Shown here one piece after another: positions 1 through 6,229 of a stretch of DNA of 6,694 nucleotides. The position numbers were made by a program, and so were the translations under genes. The notes under the pieces are model-generated. The model saw only the letters and a program-made list of their open reading frames with translations. It did not search any database and was not told where the DNA came from. Source of the DNA: an uncultured Porphyromonadaceae bacterium (GTDB lineage: Bacteria; Bacteroidota; Bacteroidia; Bacteroidales; Muribaculaceae); assembly GCA_947176615.1 (NCBI GenBank), contig CAMWRO010000166.1, positions 1-6,694 of the forward strand. The letters run 5' to 3'. How positions within the stretch are numbered: position 1 is the stretch's first letter; each line of letters opens with the position of its first letter.

Positions 1-85
1 CGAGAATTTCTTTGGCGGCGGAAACCGTCAGGAAAAGCAGGAAGAGTTGCTGAAAAACCATCCTGTTCCCGGCGTTTACGACTAA
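1..85 (+). CDS. nuoB: C-terminal tail of probable NADH-quinone oxidoreductase subunit B (partial, 5' end outside window)
   Basis: An open frame enters from the left edge (first full codon at base 2) and ends at a TAA at 83-85, giving 27 visible residues that finish in NHPVPGVYD. The stretch is polar, rich in Gln, Glu and Lys, with a GGG near its start. It contains none of the NuoB cluster-binding cysteines, which lie further upstream in this family. The assignment therefore rests on context: nuoB normally precedes nuoC or nuoCD, and NuoB carries the terminal 4Fe-4S cluster N2 that hands electrons to quinone at the NuoB-NuoD interface. A polar tail after the folded domain is plausible. Another protein ending here cannot be excluded from 27 residues. 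Confidence 0.6.
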   Translation, partial: ENFFGGGNRQEKQEELLKNHPVPGVYD

Positions 86-161
86 TTACATTGACATACA
101 TATATTAAATATATAGAACCATAATCGGTTGACACCCTCAATCGGCAACAATATAACCATC
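86..161 (+). other. A/T-rich gap before nuoCD with a 7-bp inverted repeat
   Basis: The 76-base gap contains a perfect inverted repeat, ATATATT at 100-106 and AATATAT at 108-114 around a single base. Because it is pure A/T with a one-base centre, it would form only a weak RNA hairpin and is not a terminator. There is no clear ribosome binding site before ATG 162. Two TTGACA strings (91-96, 129-134) have no well-placed partner and are not the promoter type used by Bacteroidota. The gap is most simply an A/T-rich leader inside the operon. Confidence 0.4.
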
Positions 162-1799
162 ATGGCTGACATCCAAGGAAAAATTTCCAAGCTGTTTCCA
201 CAGGCGGTCTTTGAGGAAGGACAGACCCTCACGGTGACCATCCCCGACGCTCAATGGCACGAATTGGCCAAAACTCTCAAGGAAGACCCCGAGCTGAGCT
301 TTGACTTCCTCGTGACAATCGTCGGTATGGACTGGCAGGAAAAAGGGATGGGTTGTGTCTATGAGCTGACATCGACCCGCCACAATGCCCACATCGCTGT
401 CAAGGTGCTTGCCACCGGTGACCGCAAGAAACCTTTTGTTCACAGCGTGTTTGACCTTTGGGCAATCGCGACTGTTTTTGAACGCGAGGTTTACGACTTC
501 TTCGGCATCATCTTTATCAACAATCCCGACATGCGCCGCCTTTTCCTCAGCATCGACTGGAAAGGCTACCCCCTGCGCAAGGATTATGACGCCGACCCCA
601 AACTGAACCCTGTCGCTCCCTTTGAAAACGAGCGTCAGAGCGATTTCACCGATACATATGTCGAGCTTCCCGACGGCAAAATCGAAAAACGTCAGGAGCG
701 CGTATTTGCCGAAGACGACTTCGTTGTCAACATCGGCCCGCAGCACCCCGCAACCCACGGCGTGTTGCGTTTCCGCACCGCTGTCGACGGCGAGACCATC
801 AAGAAAATAGACATTTACCTCGGATACATCCACCGTGGTGTCGAGAAAATCTGCGAAGGACTGACCTATCCGCAGACCCTCCATTTCATGGACCGTCTCG
901 ACTACTTCTCGGGGCAGATTTACCACCACGGTCTCTGCATGGCCATCGAGGAAGCTGCCGGAATCACAATCTCACGCCGCGCGCAAGTCATCCGCGTGCT
1001 GATGGACGAGCTGTCGCGCATCGCGTCCCACTGTCTCTTTATCGGCACCTACTGCATGGACCTCGGAGCTACCACGATGCTGTTCTACACGCTGCGTGTC
1101 CGCGAGCAGATTCTCAACATCTTCGAGCGCACCTGCGGCGCCCGCATGACTTTCAACTATGACTGCATCGGCGGTGTCATGCAGGACCTCGACGAGAATT
1201 TCGTGAAAGATGTTCACGACCTTCTCGACGTTCTCCCCAAGAATATCGCTGAATACAATAAGATTTTCACCGGCAACGTCATCGCCAAGAACCGCATGGA
1301 GAACGTCGGTGTCCTCTCCCGCGAGGATGCCATCAGCTGGGCCGTCAGCGGTCCTTCGGGACGTGCCTCGGGATGGGCCTGCGACGTGCGCAAGACCGAC
1401 CCCTACAGCATCTACGGCGAGCTTGAGTTTGATCAAGTCGTGCGCCACGAAGGCGACTCGATGGCCCGTTTCAAGGTGCGTATGGACGAGATGGAACAGA
1501 GCGCCCGCATTATCGCGCAGCTCATTGACAACATCCCCGAAGGAGAGTATTGCGTCAAGGTTCCCAAAGTGCTCAAGCTCCCTGTCGGAAGCTGGTTCAA
1601 GGTTGTCGAGGGTTGTCGCGGTGCATTCGGCGTCTACATCGAGAGCGACGGCACCACTTCGCCCTATCGCCTGAAACTCGCGCCTCCCTGTCTGCCCCTC
1701 GCCGCTGTCGTTGACCACATCACCGAGGGCAGCAAGATTGCCGACCTTATCACTATCGGCGGTTCGCTCGACTATATCGTGCCCGACATCGACCGTTAA
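162..1799 (+). CDS. nuoCD: NADH-quinone oxidoreductase subunit C/D fusion (NuoCD)
   Basis: This 545-residue fusion joins the 30 kDa (NuoC) and 49 kDa (NuoD) subunits of complex I, peripheral-arm proteins next to the quinone site. The NuoC domain spans about residues 1-150 and shows the family motif EREVYDFFGI (107-116), followed by WKGYPLRKDYD. A polar linker leads to the NuoD domain from about residue 185, which opens with NIGPQHPATHG and continues with YIHRGVEK and RLDYFSG. His199 and Tyr248 correspond to the quinone-headgroup ligands of NuoD; their spacing of 49 residues equals that of His38/Tyr87 in Thermus and His59/Tyr108 in bovine. The protein ends in the typical DIDR. I chose ATG 162 because MADIQGK gives a normal NuoC start. 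A TTG at 129 would add 11 residues and is less likely. There is no clear Shine-Dalgarno. It lies 76 bases after the upstream stop and 47 bases before nuoH. The fusion is full length with no frameshift. Confidence 0.97.
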   Translation: MADIQGKISKLFPQAVFEEGQTLTVTIPDAQWHELAKTLKEDPELSFDFLVTIVGMDWQEKGMGCVYELTSTRHNAHIAVKVLATGDRKKPFVHSVFDLWAIATVFEREVYDFFGIIFINNPDMRRLFLSIDWKGYPLRKDYDADPKLNPVAPFENERQSDFTDTYVELPDGKIEKRQERVFAEDDFVVNIGPQHPATHGVLRFRTAVDGETIKKIDIYLGYIHRGVEKICEGLTYPQTLHFMDRLDYFSGQIYHHGLCMAIEEAAGITISRRAQVIRVLMDELSRIASHCLFIGTYCMDLGATTMLFYTLRVREQILNIFERTCGARMTFNYDCIGGVMQDLDENFVKDVHDLLDVLPKNIAEYNKIFTGNVIAKNRMENVGVLSREDAISWAVSGPSGRASGWACDVRKTDPYSIYGELEFDQVVRHEGDSMARFKVRMDEMEQSARIIAQLIDNIPEGEYCVKVPKVLKLPVGSWFKVVEGCRGAFGVYIESDGTTSPYRLKLAPPCLPLAAVVDHITEGSKIADLITIGGSLDYIVPDIDR

Positions 1800-1846
1800 A
1801 AACCATGTCAATACTTAATTGAGAATATAGTAATTATCAAGAAGTT

Positions 1847-2926
1847 ATGCAAGATTTTTCAATAGGAACCGCTTGGCTGCACTCCATGTTTCTCAACGTG
1901 ATGCCCGAGTGGCTGGCCGTGACCATCGAATGCCTCCTTATCGGTGTCGGTTTGATGCTTCTCTATGCAGTTTTGGCCCTGTTCTATATCTGGTTTGAAC
2001 GCAAGGTGTGTGCCGCGTTCCAGTGCCGTCTCGGCCCTAACCGCGTGGGCCCGTGGGGACTCCTTCAGAGTATCGCCGACATGTTCAAGATTCTCATAAA
2101 GGAGCTTATCTCGCTCAACCATGTCGACAAATTCCTCTTTGCCCTCGCCCCCTATCTTGTAATCATCGCGTCGATGCTCGCCTTCGCCGTTCTTCCTTGG
2201 GGTAACGGATTGCAGATTATCGACTTCAACGTGGGTATATTCTTCCTGCTCGCCGTGTCTTCGATAGGTGTTCTCGGCATCCTTCTTGCAGGATGGTCGA
2301 GTAACAACAAGTTCACCCTTATCGGCGCGCTCCGCTCGGGAGCCCAGATGGTCAGCTACGAGCTGTCGATGGGACTCAGCGTCATAACGATGGTCGCCCT
2401 CGCCGGAACAATGTCGGTCGGCGGCATCGTGCAGGCTCAGGAAAACCTCTGGTTCATCTTCTCGGGCCACATTCCCGCGATTATCGCCTTCGTGATATTC
2501 CTCATTGCAGGTACAGCCGAGACCAACCGTGGCCCGTTTGACCTTCCCGAGGCCGAAAGCGAGCTGACAGCCGGTTACCACACCGAGTATTCCGGCATCC
2601 ACTTCGGTTTCTTCTACCTTGCCGAGTACCTTAACCTTTTCATCGTGTCAGGTGTCGCTGCACTGCTGTTCTTCGGCGGTTGGATGCCCCTCCACATCCC
2701 CGGCCTTGATGCCTTCAACCACGTCATGGACTACATACCCTCGGTTGTGTGGTTTATCGGAAAGGCAGTGGCAATCTCGTTTATCATTATTTGGTTCAAG
2801 TGGACATTCCCCCGTCTGCGAATCGACCAGCTCCTTTCGCTTGAATGGAAATATCTCCTCCCCATCAACCTCGTGAACCTTGTGCTGATGGTATTGGTTA
2901 TTACATTCAGGTTGTATATCCATTAG
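1847..2926 (+). CDS. nuoH: NADH-quinone oxidoreductase subunit H (NuoH, ND1 family)
   Basis: NuoH (359 residues) is the membrane subunit that docks the peripheral arm of complex I and forms much of the quinone tunnel. The sequence is strongly hydrophobic with about eight membrane segments. It has both ND1-family signatures: WFERKV followed by GPNRVG (63-68) and QSIADMFKILIKE, then NRGPFDLPEAESEL (227-240) with GYHTEYSG. The acidic residues of this second loop are the conserved set thought to link quinone chemistry to proton movement. The C-terminal FPRLRIDQLLSLEWKYLLP (321-339) matches the family's last conserved block. The protein is longer than E. coli NuoH (325 residues), mainly at the N-terminus and in loops. 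The nuoE, nuoF and nuoG genes that lie between CD and H in E. coli are absent here. The expected next gene, nuoI, is also missing: atpD follows after 66 bases. Confidence 0.97.
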   Translation: MQDFSIGTAWLHSMFLNVMPEWLAVTIECLLIGVGLMLLYAVLALFYIWFERKVCAAFQCRLGPNRVGPWGLLQSIADMFKILIKELISLNHVDKFLFALAPYLVIIASMLAFAVLPWGNGLQIIDFNVGIFFLLAVSSIGVLGILLAGWSSNNKFTLIGALRSGAQMVSYELSMGLSVITMVALAGTMSVGGIVQAQENLWFIFSGHIPAIIAFVIFLIAGTAETNRGPFDLPEAESELTAGYHTEYSGIHFGFFYLAEYLNLFIVSGVAALLFFGGWMPLHIPGLDAFNHVMDYIPSVVWFIGKAVAISFIIIWFKWTFPRLRIDQLLSLEWKYLLPINLVNLVLMVLVITFRLYIH

Positions 2927-2992
2927 TCCCCGGCTTCAACCGTGCCGACTTAGTAGTAAGAAAACAACAACACCTTTTTAAACTCCTGAGAA
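2927..2992 (+). other. nuoH-atpD intergenic junction with A-rich atpD leader
   Basis: This 66-base gap separates the complex I and ATP synthase genes. Its first third is GC-rich and contains only a weak 4-bp inverted repeat (CGGC 2931-2934 with GCCG 2944-2947, 9-base loop) with no T-run directly behind it, so it is not a good terminator. The rest is A-rich (AAGAAAACAACAACACC) and leads to the atpD ATG. I see no Bacteroides-type promoter (TTTG about 20 bases before TAnnTTTG) in the gap. The simplest reading is a transcribed leader in which A-rich sequence replaces a Shine-Dalgarno, but a promoter inside nuoH cannot be excluded. Confidence 0.45.
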
Positions 2993-4498
2993 ATGAGTGA
3001 AAAATATGGAAAAGTAGCCCAAGTAATCGGTCCCGTGGTCGATGTGATTTTTGAGGGCGAAGGCAATATCATCCCTCCCATCTACACGGCTCTCAAGGTG
3101 GATCGTCCCGATGGCTCCCAGCTTATTCTTGAAGTAGAACAGCACATCGGTGAAGACACCGTGCGTTGTGTCGCCATGGAAAGTACCGACGGCTTGCAGC
3201 GCGGTGTGCGTGTCGATAACCTTGAACGTCCGATTGCCGTCCCGACCGGTGATCAGGTGAAAGGCCGCCTGCTCAACGTGCTGGGTGACGCTATTGACCG
3301 TCTTCCCGCGCTTGAACGCGAAAACCTGCGTCCCATCCATCAGCCTGCCCCTAAATTCGACGACCTCACAATCGGTACCGAGATTCTTTATACAGGTATC
3401 AAGGTAATCGACCTTCTCGAACCCTACAGCAAGGGTGGCAAAATCGGTCTTTTCGGCGGTGCCGGTGTGGGCAAGACAGTGCTCATCATGGAGCTTATCA
3501 ACAACATCGCCAAGGGCCACAACGGTTTCTCGGTGTTTACCGGTGTTGGTGAACGCACCCGTGAGGGTAACGACCTTCTCCGTGAGATGATCGAGAGCGG
3601 CGTTATGAAATATGGCGACAAGTTCCGCGAAGGAATGGACAAGGGCGAATGGAACCTTGGCGATGTCGACATGAAAGAGGTTGAGAAATCTCAGGCCACT
3701 CTGGTGTTTGGTCAGATGAACGAGCCTCCGGGCGCACGTCTCCGCGTGGCACTTTCCGGCCTTACTGTTGCCGAGCAGTTCCGCGATCAGGACGGCGGCG
3801 GCAAGGACATCCTTCTCTTTATCGACAACATCTTCCGTTTCACTCAGGCAGGTTCAGAGGTGTCGGCACTTCTCGGCCGTATGCCTTCGGCCGTGGGTTA
3901 CCAGCCCACACTTGCATCGGAAATGGGTGCCCTTCAGGAACGAATCACTTCTACCAAGAACGGTTCAATCACCTCGGTACAGGCTATCTATGTGCCGGCC
4001 GACGACTTGACCGACCCCGCTCCCGCTACCACCTTCAGCTTCCTTGACGCCACTACCGTGCTTTCGCGTAAAATCTCGGAGCTTGGTATCTATCCCGCCG
4101 TTGACCCCCTCGAATCGACCTCGCGAATCCTCGACCCCAACATCATCGGCGAGGACCACTACAATACCGCGCAGGCAGTCAAGCAGCTTCTTCAGAAGTA
4201 CAACGAGCTTCAGGACATCATCGCCATCCTCGGTGTCGACGAGTTGTCTGACGAGGACAAACTCGTTGTTGCCCGCGCCCGTCGCGCCCAGCGATTCCTC
4301 TCGCAGCCGTTCAACGTTGCCGAGCAGTTCACCGGCCTCCCCGGCGTCATGGTGCCGCTCAGCGAGACAATCCGCGGTTTCAAGATGATTCTTTCGGGCG
4401 AGATGGACGAATATCCCGAGCAGGCATTCCTCAACGTCGGCACTATCGACGATGCCATCGCCAAGGGCAAAAAGATGCTTGCCGAGGTCAAGGCATAG
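2993..4498 (+). CDS. atpD: F-type ATP synthase catalytic beta subunit
   Basis: This is the catalytic subunit of the F1 head (501 residues; three copies per enzyme). The N-terminal beta-barrel begins GKVAQVIGPVVDV. The nucleotide-binding core has the P-loop GGAGVGKT (155-162, Lys161), the catalytic Glu187 in GERTRE, and the Walker B strand LLFID ending at Asp278. Further on are ALLGRMPSAVGYQPTLASEM, the family signature PAVDPLESTS (368-377) and the DELSDEDK loop (416-423) that contacts gamma during rotation. All catalytic residues are present. It is about 40 residues longer than the E. coli protein. Most of the difference is an insert of about 27 residues between GERTREGND and GQMNEPPGAR (roughly 205-231), plus three extra residues at QDGGGK before Walker B. 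I believe such an insert is usual in Bacteroidota. The gene starts the ATP synthase cluster, with epsilon next, unlike the E. coli order in which beta and epsilon come last. Confidence 0.99.
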   Translation: MSEKYGKVAQVIGPVVDVIFEGEGNIIPPIYTALKVDRPDGSQLILEVEQHIGEDTVRCVAMESTDGLQRGVRVDNLERPIAVPTGDQVKGRLLNVLGDAIDRLPALERENLRPIHQPAPKFDDLTIGTEILYTGIKVIDLLEPYSKGGKIGLFGGAGVGKTVLIMELINNIAKGHNGFSVFTGVGERTREGNDLLREMIESGVMKYGDKFREGMDKGEWNLGDVDMKEVEKSQATLVFGQMNEPPGARLRVALSGLTVAEQFRDQDGGGKDILLFIDNIFRFTQAGSEVSALLGRMPSAVGYQPTLASEMGALQERITSTKNGSITSVQAIYVPADDLTDPAPATTFSFLDATTVLSRKISELGIYPAVDPLESTSRILDPNIIGEDHYNTAQAVKQLLQKYNELQDIIAILGVDELSDEDKLVVARARRAQRFLSQPFNVAEQFTGLPGVMVPLSETIRGFKMILSGEMDEYPEQAFLNVGTIDDAIAKGKKMLAEVKA

Positions 4499-4499
4499 C

Positions 4500-4529
4500 C
4501 TCTGCGGCCATCACCGCCCCCGGGCGGAG
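4500..4529 (+). promoter_or_regulatory. GC-rich intercistronic hairpin between atpD and atpC
   Basis: Directly after the atpD stop, the RNA can form a 5-bp GC stem (CCGCC 4514-4518 with GGCGG 4523-4527, 4-base loop). A mutually exclusive stem pairs GCGG 4504-4507 with CCGC 4514-4517 around a 6-base loop. A wider arm, 4500-4505 with 4524-4529, can also pair with one G-U. No T-run follows; the next 20 bases are A/T-rich and mixed, so this is not a standard terminator. It could protect the atpD 3' end or reduce read-through, which would suit the 3:1 ratio of beta to epsilon. This is inference from pairing alone. Confidence 0.35.
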
Positions 4530-4564
4530 CGTCCGATTTGATAATATTATTAAAGAACTAAGCA

Positions 4565-4801
4565 ATGATACTAAAAGTTATATCGGCAGAAGATGTCCTC
4601 TTTGAGGGGCAGGTAAAAGTCGTTCACTTACCCGGCGCTAAAGGAGCGTTCACGGTATTGCCCGGCCACGCCTCGCTCATCTCGACCCTTACCCCCGGCG
4701 CAGTCCGTTTCACGCTCGACAGCGGCGATGAAAAGGAAGTCACGATAGGAGGCGGAATTGTCGATGTCGATAGCAACGTAGTGTCGGTGTGCATCTATTA
4801 A
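4565..4801 (+). CDS. atpC: F-type ATP synthase epsilon subunit, short form without the C-terminal helical domain
   Basis: Epsilon belongs to the central stalk and links gamma to the c-ring. Only 78 residues are encoded, against about 130-140 in E. coli and most bacteria. They cover the N-terminal beta-sandwich: MILKVISAEDVLFEG, the family motif PGAKGAFTVLPGHASL (23-38) and the last strands GGGIVDVDSNVVSV. The stop falls where the domain ends. The two-helix C-terminal domain, which in other bacteria extends into F1 and inhibits ATP hydrolysis, is absent. It has not been lost by a frameshift, since atpB begins 8 bases later. Short epsilons of this kind are known from Chlorobium and, I believe, Bacteroides. 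The start has AAAGAACTAAGC upstream, at best a weak ribosome site. The close spacing to atpB suggests translational coupling. Confidence 0.95.
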   Translation: MILKVISAEDVLFEGQVKVVHLPGAKGAFTVLPGHASLISTLTPGAVRFTLDSGDEKEVTIGGGIVDVDSNVVSVCIY

Positions 4802-4809
4802 TCCACTTG

Positions 4810-5940
4810 ATGATGAGAAAGTCTATATTCCTGACGGCAATTTTTGCCTTGATTGCACTTGTGTTCCCCCTCGGTGCGGCTGCGTCCGGACACGAGGCAG
4901 AAGGGGAGGGCGGTGTCAATCCCAAGGAGATTATTTTTGAGCATCTCGGGGACGGCTATGGCTGGGAGGTTCCTTTCAACCACCATGTGCGCATTCCTCT
5001 GCCTGTCATCGTGTGGGGCACCGACGGCCTGCACGTCTTCTCATCCTCTAAACTGGAGGCGGGCAAAGAATATGTCGACGGTAACGCTACGTTTAGACTC
5101 GCAGGAAAAGACAGCGAATACAAGGGCAAAGTTGTTGAGATTGTCAATGGCAAGGAAATCAAGCCGTTTGACATCTCGATTACAAAGAATGTCTGTGCCA
5201 TCTTCATTACAATGATACTTGTAATCTGGGCAGTGATGTCAGTCGCCCGCTGGCACAAGCGCATGGGCATGAAGGCCCCGCGCAAGATGACAGGGGCAGT
5301 CGAGGCACTGATAATGTTTATTTATGACGGTGTCATCAAGCCCACCCTCAAGGACAAAGCACCCCGTTTCGCTCCTTATCTGCTGACAGTGTTCCTCTTC
5401 ATCCTCGTGATGAACCTGATGGGACTGATTGTGATTTTCCCCGGCGGAGCCAACCTGACCGGCAACGTTGCCGTCACTCTCGTGCTGGCGATTTTCACAT
5501 TCCTGATAACCAATATTTTTGCCACCAAGCATTACTGGAAAGAGATATTCAACCCCGACGTGCCGTGGTGGCTGAAATGGCCGCTGCCCATAATGCCTGT
5601 CATCGAGCTTTTCGGAATTTTCACAAAACCCGCGGCTCTGACAGTGCGTCTTTTCGCCAACATGATGGGCGGCCACATGATTGTGATAGTCCTGACGCTG
5701 TTGATATTCATCTTCGCGGCGATGGGACCGATGGTTGCCGGCGCGACTGCCGTTGTATCGGTTATGTTCTCGGTGTTCATGCTCCTGATTGACGTCCTTG
5801 TCAGCTTCATTCAGGCTTATGTCTTCACCATGTTGTCGACAATATTCATCTCTCTAGCTCAGGAAGACGGCCATGACCACAAGGCCAAGGAACACAAAGA
5901 GGTTTCCGAGGCTGTCTCCCCGGCTGTAACAGTAAAATAA
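4810..5940 (+). CDS. atpB: F-type ATP synthase Fo subunit a, with signal-like leader and periplasmic N-terminal domain
   Basis: Subunit a forms the ion half-channels beside the c-ring. From ATG 4810 it has 376 residues, about 100 more than E. coli. Residues 1-26 look like a secretion signal: MMRKS, a hydrophobic stretch, then GAAASG as a possible cleavage site. A polar segment of about 95 residues follows (EHLGDGYGW and IPLPVIVWG), probably periplasmic. The membrane part starts near residue 125 and includes five or six helices. The essential arginine is Arg280 in LTVRLFANMMGGH, equivalent to Arg210 in E. coli. The last helix contains FIQAYVFTMLSTIFISLA and is followed by a charged His/Lys/Glu-rich tail. 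I chose ATG 4810 (4813 is nearly equal) because it gives a clean signal. A GTG at 4789 would overlap atpC and spoil the charged n-region. No atpI-like gene precedes it. Confidence 0.97.
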   Translation: MMRKSIFLTAIFALIALVFPLGAAASGHEAEGEGGVNPKEIIFEHLGDGYGWEVPFNHHVRIPLPVIVWGTDGLHVFSSSKLEAGKEYVDGNATFRLAGKDSEYKGKVVEIVNGKEIKPFDISITKNVCAIFITMILVIWAVMSVARWHKRMGMKAPRKMTGAVEALIMFIYDGVIKPTLKDKAPRFAPYLLTVFLFILVMNLMGLIVIFPGGANLTGNVAVTLVLAIFTFLITNIFATKHYWKEIFNPDVPWWLKWPLPIMPVIELFGIFTKPAALTVRLFANMMGGHMIVIVLTLLIFIFAAMGPMVAGATAVVSVMFSVFMLLIDVLVSFIQAYVFTMLSTIFISLAQEDGHDHKAKEHKEVSEAVSPAVTVK

Positions 5941-5976
5941 TTAAAACTTAACCATAACTTTTAAATTTAAAGAATT
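5941..5976 (+). promoter_or_regulatory. A/T-rich atpE leader, possible translation enhancer
   Basis: Of these 36 bases, 31 are A or T, in sharp contrast to the GC-rich coding sequence on both sides. The stretch ends AAATTTAAAGAATT just before the atpE ATG. The c subunit is needed in about ten copies per enzyme. In E. coli an unstructured U- and A-rich leader before atpE raises its translation, and Bacteroidota genes generally rely on A/T-rich leaders rather than Shine-Dalgarno pairing. The same role here is inferred from composition and position. I see no TAnnTTTG promoter element. Confidence 0.45.
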
Positions 5977-6225
5977 ATGTTAGCAATGATTTTAGCAGCA
6001 ATTAATGGAACTCTTGGTATCGGTGCATGTTTCGGTGCTGCCATCGCGGCTCTCGCAGCCGGTATCGGTATCGGTAAAATCGGTGCATCAGCGATGGAAG
6101 CTATTGCCCGTCAGCCCGAGTCGACCGGTGACATCCGCAGTAACATGATTGTGATTGCTGCCCTTATCGAGGGTGTGGCTCTTTTTGCCGTTATCGTTTG
6201 TATCCTCGCAATGTTCGTTTCATAG
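5977..6225 (+). CDS. atpE: F-type ATP synthase Fo subunit c (rotor ring proteolipid)
   Basis: Subunit c (82 residues) forms the rotating ring. It is a helical hairpin: helix 1 covers about residues 5-40 and is rich in Gly and Ala (AALAAGIGIGKIG), the polar loop is ARQPES (44-49) and contacts gamma and epsilon, and helix 2 covers about 53-80. The ion-carrying carboxylate is Glu65 in AALIEGVALF. The residue after it is Gly, and helix 1 has Ile at the GIGxG position, so the Gln and Glu-Ser/Thr set typical of sodium-binding c subunits is missing. This favours proton coupling, as an inference. ATG 5977 follows the A/T-rich leader. The gene ends 4 bases before atpF, implying coupled translation. 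Length is normal for the family. Confidence 0.98.
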   Translation: MLAMILAAINGTLGIGACFGAAIAALAAGIGIGKIGASAMEAIARQPESTGDIRSNMIVIAALIEGVALFAVIVCILAMFVS

Positions 6226-6229
6226 AGAC

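Noticed and set aside
100..114. ATATATT/AATATAT inverted repeat as a terminator or operator
   Set aside because: Pure A/T stem with a one-base centre; too weak as an RNA hairpin, and nothing else supports protein binding.
91..117. TTGACA followed by TATA-like sequence as a promoter before nuoCD
   Set aside because: The spacing to TATAGA is only 15 bases, Bacteroidota primary promoters use TTTG and TAnnTTTG instead, and A/T-rich sequence makes chance matches likely.
129..164. TTG at 129 as the nuoCD start
   Set aside because: It adds 11 residues of non-family-like sequence. ATG 162 gives a normal NuoC N-terminus.
138..929. Long open frame on the - strand opposite the NuoC and early NuoD region
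   Set aside because: It mirrors nuoCD. The C-rich third positions of the real gene suppress stops on the opposite strand, and the translation shows no recognisable family.
972..1811. Long open frame on the - strand opposite NuoD
   Set aside because: Same antisense shadow effect. The + strand protein has the full conserved NuoD motifs, and the - strand product is low-complexity Val/Asp/Ala-rich.
1859..2602. Open frame on the - strand opposite nuoH
   Set aside because: The product is rich in His, Glu, Arg and Gly, as expected when a hydrophobic membrane gene is read backwards. No independent support.
2931..2947. CGGC/GCCG inverted repeat after nuoH as a terminator
   Set aside because: Only 4 bp with a 9-base loop, and the nearest T-run is about 25 bases further on.
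4789..4812. GTG at 4789 as the atpB start, overlapping atpC
   Set aside because: It would add MHLLIHL ahead of a normal signal peptide. The ATG at 4810 gives the expected basic n-region and a short gap after atpC.
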